The notes under the pieces: model-generated | The model's database searches: none | Seen by the model: the letters and a program-made list of their open reading frames with translations, nothing else | What the model was told of the DNA's origin: nothing | Made by a program: the position numbers and the translations under genes | DNA from: Flavobacterium subsaxonicum WB 4.1-42 = DSM 21790 | GTDB taxonomy: Bacteria > Bacteroidota > Bacteroidia > Flavobacteriales > Flavobacteriaceae | Direction: 5' to 3' | Assembly: GCF_000422725.1 (NCBI RefSeq) | Contig: NZ_AUGP01000018.1 | Span: 62,001-126,000, forward strand | Length of the DNA stretch: 64,000 nucleotides | Shown: piece after piece, positions 44,335-51,343 of the stretch | How positions within the stretch are numbered: the first letter of the stretch is position 1 | How the letters are laid out: each line of letters starts with the position of its first letter

Positions 44335-44702
44335 GATTCATGTTGGTTAAAATGTTGATTACTACGATAGGTTACATACACAAAATAGGCCGCAATACAC
44401 ATGGGTACCGGGAAAGCAATCACATTGGTAAGCCCCATATACAAAATATCGCTATAAATAGGATTTTGCAAAATTAATACTAAACAAATAAGATCTGATA
44501 TTGCCAAAAGCCAATATATAATTAGTAGCCATTGTAAAGATGGGGTTAGTACTTTATAGAACTTTACAGTGATTATTAATGCGATGATAAGCTGCACAGG
44601 CCCTAAAATTAATTGGAATAACATGCCTACACTGGGAGATAGGTATAACAGCACATTAAGGCTAAAAGCTATAGAATTTATTATGTGTAATATTCGTATC
44701 AT
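44331..44702 (-). CDS. Small four-helix membrane protein, paralogue 4
   Basis: 123 residues almost entirely of membrane helices, with 'YLSPSVGMLFQLILGPVQLI' and 'LLIIYWLLAISDLICLV'. It shares 'GML-Q', 'QLIIA-IIT-K', 'YWL' and 'FP-M-IA' with the neighbour at 44699-45100. No known domain. Start and stop overlap neighbours by 4 bases (ATGA) on both sides, showing a tight operon. Confidence 0.75.
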   Translation of the reverse strand: MIRILHIINSIAFSLNVLLYLSPSVGMLFQLILGPVQLIIALIITVKFYKVLTPSLQWLLIIYWLLAISDLICLVLILQNPIYSDILYMGLTNVIAFPVPMCIAAYFVYVTYRSNQHFNQHES

Positions 44703-45100
44703 CGTTTTATAAGTAAATATTTAGTAATAGAGAAAGTAGTATAGCCAGAATAAAAGGCAATGAACATTGGGAAGACAAACAATACAGAGCAAATAATTAT
44801 GCCCGGGAGTATCATAAAAAGATTATTTGAATATTTAAAGTCGTAATTTTTTGCTATTGCTGCTCCTATACAAAGAGCTACAATTAAAATAAATGCAGTG
44901 AGCACCATAAGCCAGTATTTTTTTAGCATTGCCCTGTGTTTATTGTCCAGTTGGGTTTTATACTTACTGGTTATAATGCTTGCTATTATTAATTGTATAA
45001 TAGCTAAAGGTATTTGTAATAGCATCCCGAAATAAGGAATAATATATACTACGGTTGTTAAACCCAATGCGACTACGTTTATTTGATGGATACGTTTCAT
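44699..45100 (-). CDS. Small four-helix membrane protein, paralogue 3
   Basis: 133 residues, four predicted membrane segments ('LGLTTVVYIIPYFGML', 'IPLAIIQLIIASIIT', 'YWLMVLTAFILIVALCIG', 'FMILPGIIICSVLFVFPM'). It clearly resembles paralogue 4 (same order of P-x-x-GML, QLIIA-IIT-K and YWL motifs) and more weakly paralogues 1 and 2. Function unknown. ATGA overlaps with both neighbours. Confidence 0.75.
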   Translation of the reverse strand: MKRIHQINVVALGLTTVVYIIPYFGMLLQIPLAIIQLIIASIITSKYKTQLDNKHRAMLKKYWLMVLTAFILIVALCIGAAIAKNYDFKYSNNLFMILPGIIICSVLFVFPMFIAFYSGYTTFSITKYLLIKR

Positions 45101-45420
45101 AGCTTCTCCAGCTTTGCTTTAATAAATAGTAAAACAGACATATAGGTTGCTAAAATTGGTGGCATGTACACAACGTTTTCCCAATTGGTTATTATCCAAA
45201 GTATAAAGAATAGTGCTACTCCCAGTAAGTAAATAAGGTATATAGGTTTGCCATTAGTTTCTATGCATAGGCCAATACCCACAACTATATGAAAAGCACC
45301 GGTAACCATTGTAAGCAGCGCTCCTATCATCCAGACAGACGATGCAAATAGCCACCCTGCAAGCAGCAGGATAGGCGGTATGCCGGTTATAAAATAGTTC
45401 ATTCGGTTAATGTTTTTCAT
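45097..45420 (-). CDS. Small four-helix membrane protein, paralogue 2
   Basis: 107 residues. Shared with paralogue 1: 'TGA' after helix 2, 'LFFILW' in helix 3 and 'PP-LA-Y' in helix 4 ('VALFFILWIITNWENV', 'MPPILATYMSVLLF'). No signal peptide separate from helix 1. An inverted repeat of the regulon (45437-45454) lies 17 bases upstream, so it can start its own transcript and drive paralogues 3 and 4 and the DCC gene. Confidence 0.75.
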   Translation of the reverse strand: MKNINRMNYFITGIPPILLLAGWLFASSVWMIGALLTMVTGAFHIVVGIGLCIETNGKPIYLIYLLGVALFFILWIITNWENVVYMPPILATYMSVLLFIKAKLEKL

Positions 45421-45436
45421 ATTTATTGTTTTAAAC

Positions 45437-45454
45437 TTTCAGAAAAAAATGAAA
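45437..45454 (-). promoter_or_regulatory. Putative GbsR/MarR operator, copy 3
   Basis: TTTCA-N8-TGAAA preceded by AC on the plus strand, 17 bases upstream of paralogue 2. Same geometry as the copies at 45849 and 46416. Confidence 0.6.
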
Positions 45455-45493
45455 CATTTTTATGCTTTTATATCTGTGAATTAGTTAGGTTAA

Positions 45494-45829
45494 TTAAACT
45501 TTAGGCTGGAGTGTTTTTTCTTTTTGCCTTTCAATATAAATAATATAGGTAAGGTACAGGGCCAATGCAGGTGGCAGTGCAAAGATGTAAAAATTGGTGC
45601 CTAAAAATTCCCACAGTATAAAGAACAAGCCCGTTATAGCAAAGTAAATGTATAATAAATTACTGCTGTGCTTAGAGAGCATAAACAGTGCAATAATTAC
45701 CTGTACAGCACCCGTAACAATCGAGGCAAGTGCGGCGTGAATTAAATACTCTTCATCCGTAAGGCCTAAAAGGCCGAATAAGATAGGGCCAATAACTACA
45801 ATAAAATTAATAATGCTCGCTGCTTTCAT
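45494..45829 (-). CDS. Small four-helix membrane protein, paralogue 1
   Basis: 111 residues: helices at 'IINFIVVIGPILFGLLGL', 'LASIVTGAVQVIIALFML', 'YIYFAITGLFFILWEFLG' and 'IFALPPALALYLTYIIYI', then a short basic tail. It resembles paralogue 2 closely (VTGA, LFFILW, PP-LA-Y). It follows the regulator gene by 54 bases, with an inverted repeat 20 bases upstream that overlaps a -7 box. Function unknown; an envelope role is inferred from the redox and epimerase neighbours. Confidence 0.75.
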   Translation of the reverse strand: MKAASIINFIVVIGPILFGLLGLTDEEYLIHAALASIVTGAVQVIIALFMLSKHSSNLLYIYFAITGLFFILWEFLGTNFYIFALPPALALYLTYIIYIERQKEKTLQPKV

Positions 45830-45848
45830 GGTTGGGAGGTCTTTAAAC

Positions 45849-45866
45849 TTTCAAAAATAATTGAAA
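45849..45866 (-). promoter_or_regulatory. Putative GbsR/MarR operator, copy 2, overlapping a -7 box
   Basis: TTTCA-N8-TGAAA, 20 bases upstream of paralogue 1. On the minus strand the box TATTTTTG (45852-45859) lies within it, so a bound protein would block transcription. Confidence 0.65.
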
Positions 45867-45883
45867 TATACAGATAAATTTTT

Positions 45884-46387
45884 TTACTTCATAATTTTAA
45901 CCACCAGCCTTGCCAGCCAGTTGTCTTTAAATTCGGTTACTTTTTCCAGCATATTATCGGCTTTAAGTACAAAGTCGTACAGCTTGGTGGTTTGCTCTGT
46001 AAAATGTTTGGCTTCTGCCGATGTGCCCCCAACCGATGTAGATACTTCTTTTAGCACCTTAAGTGCCGGTTTAATTTCGCGTTTGCTGCGTTCCTGGGCA
46101 ATTTTAACGGCCAGTTCGTCCAGGTCTTTTTCCGATGTAAAAAACTCACGTCGTTCGCCGGGCTTATACTCTTTGTAAATAATACCCCAATCCATTAAAG
46201 CCCTAAGGTTCATGCTGGCATTGCCGCGCGATATTTGCAGCTCTTCCATAATGTCTTCCATGCTCAGTGGCTCGGGTGCTATCATAAGCAGGGCGTGTAT
46301 CTGGGCCATCGTTTTATTTATGCCCCATTGCGAACCCAGTGCCCCCCAAGTTTGTACAAACTTATTTTTTGCTTCGCTAAATTCCAT
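45884..46387 (-). CDS. GbsR/MarR-family transcriptional regulator
   Basis: 167 residues. A winged-helix DNA-binding domain is visible: 'INKTMAQIHALLMIAPEPLS', recognition helix 'EELQISRGNASMNLRALM', and wing 'YKEYKPGERREFFTSE'. The C-terminal 70 residues form a helical coiled-coil-like dimer region ('KLYDFVLKADNMLEKVTEF'). GbsR-type proteins usually repress their own or neighbouring operons. Here the same inverted repeat is found upstream of this gene and of two following membrane genes, so autoregulation is likely. Ligand unknown. Confidence 0.88.
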   Translation of the reverse strand: MEFSEAKNKFVQTWGALGSQWGINKTMAQIHALLMIAPEPLSMEDIMEELQISRGNASMNLRALMDWGIIYKEYKPGERREFFTSEKDLDELAVKIAQERSKREIKPALKVLKEVSTSVGGTSAEAKHFTEQTTKLYDFVLKADNMLEKVTEFKDNWLARLVVKIMK

Positions 46388-46415
46388 ACATCAAATGTAT
46401 AACATCTTATTGAAC

Positions 46416-46433
46416 TTTCAAAAATAAATGAAA
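46416..46433 (-). promoter_or_regulatory. Putative GbsR/MarR operator, copy 1, overlapping a -7 box
   Basis: TTTCA-N8-TGAAA, 29 bases upstream of the regulator start. The minus-strand box TATTTTTG (46419-46426) lies inside it, as in copy 2, which fits self-repression. Confidence 0.65.
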
Positions 46434-46518
46434 CTTATTTTTACTGGAATTTTGTAATTACCCTAAAAACCATAATTCTTGGCGGTTTTTTAATAAGCAG
46501 TTCATAATGGAATGGTAG

Positions 46519-46526
46519 TAGCTTTG
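46519..46526 (+). promoter_or_regulatory. Possible -7 box of an unannotated transcript
   Basis: TAGCTTTG matches TAnnTTTG, about 95 bases before a good terminator hairpin. No spaced TTG. Confidence 0.3.
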
Positions 46527-46532
46527 TTAAAA

Positions 46533-46644
46533 GATAATCAGTTAGTGTAATTAAGCACTGCATACGGCCTTTAATGCTAAGAGTAATAAGTGTTGTTTTT
46601 GTATATAGTTTGCCACCTAAGAAGTTTTCTTGGGTGGTTTTTTT
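46533..46644 (+). ncRNA. Possible small RNA of about 110 bases
   Basis: Bounded by a -7 box (46519-46526) and a hairpin with a seven-T tail (46613-46644); there is no open frame with a plausible start. Candidate only; it could instead be the remnant of a lost gene. Confidence 0.3.
46613..46644 (+). terminator. Orphan terminator hairpin
   Basis: CCACCTAAGAA / TTCTTGGGTGG with a GTT loop and one T-G wobble pair, followed by seven T. No coding gene on this strand lies upstream. Confidence 0.75.
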
Positions 46645-47031
46645 CTCAACTACTGTAATAGTACAGATTAAGACAGATGGTAAGGTGAAAGGACTTAAAA
46701 GTCAAAACATGTCGCTTTAATATGCTGATTTTAAGATTTTTATAAATACTATGTCGCTGTATTTACTTTATAATGTCACTTTTTTCTCAACGTTAATATT
46801 TTAGCAACTATGCCCTTGTGCAATTTTTTTATCTAACGTTGCGCTTTATTATAATTCTTTAGATTTTAAATTATAACCTAAATATTAGTACTGCTATTAA
46901 TTTCTCAGGTTTAAAAAATAATAAGCAGTAAAACAATAATGTAAATAGTAGTGTTTTTCTTTCCCGAGATTATCACTTTGTAGGGCTTGTTGTTCTATAA
47001 AAGTGCTTTATTTACAAATTAGTTGGTTGAA

Positions 47032-47061
47032 AAAATGCTGCCGGGCAACCGGCAGCATTTT
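47032..47061 (-). terminator. Terminator of the LuxR-type regulator gene
   Basis: AAAATGCTGCCGG / CCGGCAGCATTTT with a GCAA loop; the plus-strand A run gives the minus-strand U tail. Confidence 0.85.
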
Positions 47062-47082
47062 AATTTTTATAAGTTCGGTAAG

Positions 47083-47844
47083 TTATATCCAGCCGTTTAC
47101 AATTGATTTTTTGATCATTTCTGACACCGACTTAGAGTTAGTTTTTTCCAGCAGGTGCTTTCGGTGCGAGTCTACAGTATATTTAGAAATGTTGAGGCGG
47201 CAGCTTATCTCTTTACTTATAAGGCCTTCGAGCATTAGTTTGAGCACCTGCTTTTCTCTTGGCGATAAAATACCTTTAGAAGGCTTGTAGACCGATTTTA
47301 CCACAACATCAAAAAAGCTGGGGCCATCATCGAGCGCCACAAAAGAGAGCATGGGCCGGTTGTCTTTTTTAAGGTGGGTAATGTTGGCATTTACACCAAA
47401 GGTAAGTATGGTGTTGCTGGCCTTATTGTAGCCTACTACTATCATTTGATTGAGTATACGCACATAGTGCCCCTTGGCATGCAGCACCCTGAAATCGTAT
47501 TGCAACTTGTAATTAAAACGTTCGCGGTAATGCATAGGCCTGAAAAAGTCGGCAATGGCTACCTCAAAATTAAGAATGTGGGCTTTGTCTTCTTCATGTA
47601 TCAGGTCGAACATTAGTGGGAAATCAAAATCATCGGCATCATAGCCCAGCACGTTTTTTACTTCGGGGCTAATCATTTCAAAGCGCGATTCTTTAATGTT
47701 AAGTATCCAGTAAAAGCTTGGCCCGGGCTGAAAACTCAGTAAATACCTTTTGTGGGCTTCGATCTCTATGGCATGGTCTTCCCAGTTATCATTAGATACT
47801 TTTTCGTGAATTAATTGTAGTTGTTGGATGTAAGGTGCTTTCAT
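47083..47844 (-). CDS. PAS-LuxR family transcriptional regulator
   Basis: 253 residues. The N-terminal 170 residues carry a PAS-like sensor: 'SFYWILNIKESRFEMISPEV' and 'VLGYDADDF', then 'FPLMFDLIHEEDKAHILNFE' and 'YDFRVLHAKGHYVRIL'. The C-terminal 65 residues form the LuxR helix-turn-helix: 'LSPREKQVLKLMLEGLISKE', 'LNISKYTVDSHRKHLLEKTN' and 'SVSEM'. No receiver domain, so it senses directly. It is flanked by long non-coding DNA and terminators, alone in its unit; target genes are unknown. No promoter box was recognised. Confidence 0.88.
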   Translation of the reverse strand: MKAPYIQQLQLIHEKVSNDNWEDHAIEIEAHKRYLLSFQPGPSFYWILNIKESRFEMISPEVKNVLGYDADDFDFPLMFDLIHEEDKAHILNFEVAIADFFRPMHYRERFNYKLQYDFRVLHAKGHYVRILNQMIVVGYNKASNTILTFGVNANITHLKKDNRPMLSFVALDDGPSFFDVVVKSVYKPSKGILSPREKQVLKLMLEGLISKEISCRLNISKYTVDSHRKHLLEKTNSKSVSEMIKKSIVNGWI

Positions 47845-47990
47845 AAGTCTTTAAGTTAAATTACTGAATTTAAGTCAAGTACTTTGTGAAAGGTATGGAA
47901 ATTTCTTAATAAATTGTTGTGAAATGTAATGTTTTTATGTTAAGTATTATGCATGCCGTCTAATTGCTTAGTAATGCAAAATTATACTCA

Positions 47991-48024
47991 AAAAAGAACC
48001 CCGAAATTGAAAAGTTTCGGGGTT
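47991..48024 (-). terminator. Terminator of the M3 peptidase gene
   Basis: AACCCCGAAA / TTTCGGGGTT with an 8-base loop, plus-strand A run giving the minus-strand U tail. Confidence 0.8.
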
Positions 48025-48064
48025 AAATATATCTAAGAATCTAATTGTCAGAATATCTGATAGT

Positions 48065-50092
48065 CTACAAAAGCCCAGCCCTTTTTAGTAGTGCTTCGGG
48101 TTTAGGCTCCTGGCCCCTAAAGCGTTTGTACAGTAGCATAGGATGTTCTGTGCCGCCTTTAGAAAGTATATTTTCTTTAAACTTAGTAGCAGTCTCTTTA
48201 TCAAAAATGCCCTTTTCCTGAAAAAATTCAAACGCATCGGCATCCAGCACCTCAGCCCATTTATAGCTGTAATAACCTGATGAATAGCCACCCTGGAATA
48301 TATGCGAAAATGCCGTGCTCATAGCATTTTCTTTAACTTCCGGATACAGTTGCGTAGCAGCAAATTGTTCGGTCTCAAAAGCCTTAACATCGGTAATGCC
48401 ACTTGGATCGGCGCTATGCCAGCCCATGTCCAACAATCCAAAACTTAGCTGGCGCATGGTAGCAATACCCTCCTGAAAGCTTGCGCTCTCTTTAATTTTG
48501 GTAATATATTCCATTGGTATAACCTCGCCGGTTTGGTAATGATGGGCAAACAGGGCCAGGGCTTCCGGCTCGTAGCACCAGTTTTCCATAACCTGGCTTG
48601 GCAGCTCTACAAAGTCCCAATACACGCTGGTGCCGCTCAGGCTCGGGTAAATAGTATCGGCAAGCATGCCGTGCAGGGCGTGGCCAAACTCATGGAAAAG
48701 CGTAGTAACCTCGTTAAACGTAAGCAACGATGGCTTAGTTTCTGTAGGTTTGGTAAAGTTGCATACAATAGATACGTGTGGCCTCTCGTTAACGCCGCTT
48801 AAAACGTACTGCGATTTAAACGATGTCATCCATGCGCCATTGCGCTTGCCCTTACGGGGAAAGAAATCGGCGTAGAAAATAGCAACCAGGTCGCCGTTTT
48901 CGCCTACTACCTCATAGGTGGTAACATCTTTATGGTATTTATCAATATCCTGAACCTCTTTAAACGTTAGCCCATACAATTTACCGGCAATAACAAACGC
49001 ACCGTTAAGCACGTTTTCCAGTTTAAAGTACGGTTTAAGTTTCTCGTCGTCCAGGTTAAATAATTTCTGTTTTAGTTTTTCAGAATAGTAGGCGCCGTCC
49101 CATTTTTCTAAATGGTCCAGGCCGTCAAGTTCTTTTGCAAACGCAGTAAGCTCGGCAAATTCTTTTTGGGCAGCCGGTTTGGCTTTTGCCAGAAGATCGT
49201 TTAAAAAAGTTTTTACTTTCTCCGGACTTTCGGCCATGCGCTCTTCTAATACAAAGTTGGCATGCGAATCATAACCCAATAACTTAGCGCGGTCGTAACG
49301 CAGTTTAGCTATTTGTAAAACTATCTGTTGGTTATCGTGCTCATTGCCCTGAAATGCCTTGGCACCAAAAGCAATGGCCATTTCTTTACGAAGTTCGCGG
49401 TTATCGGCATACGTTAAAAACGGAACGTAGCTTGGGTAATCCAATGTAAACACCCAACCTTCTTTTTCCAGGCTGGCAGCTAATTCTTTAGCGGCCTCAA
49501 CAGTTCCTTCAGGCAGGCCTGATAAATCAGCCTCGTTAGTAATGTGCAATTGGTAGGCATGAGTTTCGGCCAGAACATTCTCGCCAAACTCCAGGCTTAG
49601 CCTGCTAAGCTCTTTATCAATATCGCGCAGCATGGTTTTTTTATCCTCTGGCAGGTTGGCACCGTTACGGCTAAAGCTTTTGTACTGCTTGTCTAAAAGC
49701 GTAGTTTGCTCAGGCGTTAAATTAAGCGTGTCTTTTGTATTGTAGACTGCTTTAACACGTTCAAATAAGTCTTTGTTAAGACGAATATCGTTGCCAAAAT
49801 CAGATAGCAGCGGAGAAACCTCCTGGGCTATCTTCTGGATATCATCGTTAGTTTCCGCCGAATGCAGGTTAAAGAAAATACTCGAAACGCGCTCCAGCAT
49901 ATCGCCGCTAAAGGTCATTGCTTCTATAGTATTTTCAAAAGTAGGAGCCTCGGGGTTGACCACAATAGCATCAACTTCTGTACGGGCTTTTTCTATACCG
50001 GCTGTAAAAGCAGGCATAAAATCTTCGGTTTTTATTCCGCTAAAAGGCGCGGTATCGTGTTTGGTTGTAAATTTTTGTGTGAGTAGGTTCAT
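48065..50092 (-). CDS. M3 family oligopeptidase (oligopeptidase A/Dcp type)
   Basis: 675 residues from ATG 50092; the frame reaches 50167, but the extra 25 residues would overlap the toxin gene and do not match the family start 'MNLLTQKFTTKHDTAPFSGI'. The gluzincin motif is His467-Glu468-Phe-Gly-His471 in 'LFHEFGHALHGM', and a third ligand follows in the family. 'FAATQLYPEVKENAMSTAFS' and 'SGYYSYKWAEVLDADAF' are conserved C-terminal blocks. It digests short peptides in the cytoplasm. It begins 10 bases after the toxin gene, so it may share that transcript. Otherwise the purK-purE-M3 order looks ancestral. Confidence 0.92.
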   Translation of the reverse strand: MNLLTQKFTTKHDTAPFSGIKTEDFMPAFTAGIEKARTEVDAIVVNPEAPTFENTIEAMTFSGDMLERVSSIFFNLHSAETNDDIQKIAQEVSPLLSDFGNDIRLNKDLFERVKAVYNTKDTLNLTPEQTTLLDKQYKSFSRNGANLPEDKKTMLRDIDKELSRLSLEFGENVLAETHAYQLHITNEADLSGLPEGTVEAAKELAASLEKEGWVFTLDYPSYVPFLTYADNRELRKEMAIAFGAKAFQGNEHDNQQIVLQIAKLRYDRAKLLGYDSHANFVLEERMAESPEKVKTFLNDLLAKAKPAAQKEFAELTAFAKELDGLDHLEKWDGAYYSEKLKQKLFNLDDEKLKPYFKLENVLNGAFVIAGKLYGLTFKEVQDIDKYHKDVTTYEVVGENGDLVAIFYADFFPRKGKRNGAWMTSFKSQYVLSGVNERPHVSIVCNFTKPTETKPSLLTFNEVTTLFHEFGHALHGMLADTIYPSLSGTSVYWDFVELPSQVMENWCYEPEALALFAHHYQTGEVIPMEYITKIKESASFQEGIATMRQLSFGLLDMGWHSADPSGITDVKAFETEQFAATQLYPEVKENAMSTAFSHIFQGGYSSGYYSYKWAEVLDADAFEFFQEKGIFDKETATKFKENILSKGGTEHPMLLYKRFRGQEPKPEALLKRAGLL

Positions 50093-50102
50093 GGTAGTGT
50101 TT

Positions 50103-50426
50103 TTAGATACGGCCATAGTATTTACGTATCTCTTTAGTAATAGATTTAAAACTGCTGCGGTTGTCAAAAACCGTTACAACTTCAATTTCGTCATTTTTAA
50201 TTCTGTATAAAAATGACGTTTGCTTAGTAACAATGCAAAGGTAAAGATTAAAAAAATCAGTTGATTTTATGCAACTATACGGATAAAGTGAAACCTGGTC
50301 AAGTTTCTCGTCAAGAATCTGCTTAAAATTATCCTTAACCTTTACAGACCATTCTTCAATTAAATAGTTTAGTAATTGTATAAGCTTTTTTTCGGCAAGT
50401 GGAGAAAAATAAAAATTATATCTCAA
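50103..50426 (-). CDS. RelE/ParE-family toxin
   Basis: 107 residues. The ParE/RelE fold is seen in 'MRYNFYFSPLAEKKLIQLLN', the basic second part and the strand 'FLYRIKNDEIEVVTVFDNR', typical of the ParE side of the superfamily. ParE proteins attack gyrase and RelE cuts mRNA; the sequence does not decide which. Its start overlaps the antitoxin stop by 4 bases (ATGA). It is placed between purE and the M3 peptidase gene, with its own promoter ahead of the antitoxin. Confidence 0.85.
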   Translation of the reverse strand: MRYNFYFSPLAEKKLIQLLNYLIEEWSVKVKDNFKQILDEKLDQVSLYPYSCIKSTDFFNLYLCIVTKQTSFLYRIKNDEIEVVTVFDNRSSFKSITKEIRKYYGRI

Positions 50427-50641
50427 GGCAATCTTTTCTTAAGATCCTCCCAAGAAATACGTTCTCCCCTGTCAAGCTGTTCAATTCCATATTGAATTTC
50501 CAGCTTTTGGTCTTCGGTAAATTCATCGTAAAAATCTTTCTTCTCTTTAGTAAGAAGTTTGCGTACTTTTTCAATCAATTTAGAATCTTCTAAATCAAGT
50601 ATCATTTTTGCTAATTCTATTTTAGACGCCTGAATATCCAT
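50423..50641 (-). CDS. Antitoxin of the RelE/ParE pair
   Basis: 72 acidic residues. The N-terminus 'MDIQASKIELAKMILDLEDS' and the C-terminal 'GIEQLDRGERISWEDLKKRL' are typical of Bacteroidota antitoxins of the addiction-module family, in which the C-terminal part wraps the toxin. It comes first in the operon and overlaps the toxin by 4 bases. A -7 box lies at 50656-50663. No separate DNA-binding motif is clear. Confidence 0.82.
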   Translation of the reverse strand: MDIQASKIELAKMILDLEDSKLIEKVRKLLTKEKKDFYDEFTEDQKLEIQYGIEQLDRGERISWEDLKKRLP

Positions 50642-50655
50642 TGCGAGCTTTTTAT

Positions 50656-50663
50656 CAAAGTTA
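50656..50663 (-). promoter_or_regulatory. -7 box of the toxin-antitoxin module
   Basis: Minus strand reads TAACTTTG (TAnnTTTG), with TTTTG 15 bases upstream, in the 51-base gap after purE. The purE hairpin lies just upstream, so the module is an independent unit. Confidence 0.45.
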
Positions 50664-50683
50664 CAAAATTTAAAAACGCAAAA

Positions 50684-50702
50684 CAGGGAATTTTATTCCC
50701 TG
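50684..50702 (-). terminator. Hairpin at the end of purE
   Basis: CAGGGAA / TTCCCTG with a TTTTA loop overlapping the purE stop, then TTTTGCGTTTTT on the minus strand. Moderately good terminator. Confidence 0.55.
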
Positions 50703-51181
50703 CTCCTTAAACCTTCACTTGCCTTATTAACCGCTTCTTTAAGGCTTAGTTTATAAGCAATAATTTTTGCCTGTACCAGTTTATCGTGGCTGCCCAGTAT
50801 TTGAGCGGCAAGTATACCGGCATTTTTAGCGCCGTTAAGGGCTACCGTTGCAACGGGTACCCCACCAGGCATTTGCAGTATAGAGAGTACGCTATCCCAC
50901 CCATCTATAGAGTTGCTTGATTTTACAGGCACCCCAATAACCGGTAGCGGAGACATACTGGCTACCATGCCCGGTAAATGGGCTGCGCCGCCTGCGCCCG
51001 CAATTATTACATTAATACCGCGGGTGTGGGCGGTGGTACTGTATTCGAACAACTTCTCTGGTGTGCGGTGTGCCGAAACAATATCTACCTCGGTTGCTAT
51101 GCCAAACTCTTTTAATATATCTATGGCATCCTGCATTACCGGCATATCCGATATGCTGCCCATTATAATTCCTATTTTCAT
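50693..51181 (-). CDS. purE: N5-carboxyaminoimidazole ribonucleotide mutase
   Basis: 162 residues, a class I PurE. It converts N5-CAIR to CAIR in purine synthesis, using the product of PurK. Motifs: '[20 protein letters not shown]' at the N-terminus, '[13 protein letters not shown]' with the catalytic His, '[20 protein letters not shown]' and '[20 protein letters not shown]'. purK is upstream on the same strand with a 162-base gap holding repeats. The module is followed directly by a toxin-antitoxin pair. Confidence 0.96.
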   Translation of the reverse strand: MKIGIIMGSISDMPVMQDAIDILKEFGIATEVDIVSAHRTPEKLFEYSTTAHTRGINVIIAGAGGAAHLPGMVASMSPLPVIGVPVKSSNSIDGWDSVLSILQMPGGVPVATVALNGAKNAGILAAQILGSHDKLVQAKIIAYKLSLKEAVNKASEGLRSRE

Positions 51182-51343
51182 TTCTTTATATTATTTAGTT
51201 GTTGGTTGATGGTTGTTGGGAGCTTCGCATAACCGAATCAACAAATTACCAAATCCACGCATTATTTTATAGATTCTTCGACTTCGCTGCACTGCGCACA
51301 GAATGACAGGGCCTGTAAACTGATCACTGTAAACTGCGACTGC
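51182..51343. repeat. Repeat-bearing purK-purE spacer
   Basis: Holds a TTCTTCGACTTCGCTGC..AGAATGACA element (51271-51310), a kind widely dispersed in flavobacterial intergenic DNA, and two direct copies of CTGTAAACTG (51313-51322 and 51327-51336). Confidence 0.55.

Larger units (their letters stand above)
46434..47082. other. Long AT-rich gene-free stretch
   Basis: About 650 bases without a believable gene; a 95-codon frame starting at 47003 runs antisense through the LuxR gene. It holds a -7-like box (46519), a terminator hairpin (46613), three ATGTCRCT direct repeats (46709, 46751, 46773), a 12-base direct repeat TTTTTTCTCAAC (46639 and 46780), and the LuxR gene terminator. Confidence 0.6.

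Noticed and set aside
47003..47290. 95-codon plus-strand frame
   Set aside because: Antisense to the LuxR regulator and its terminator, with no domain.
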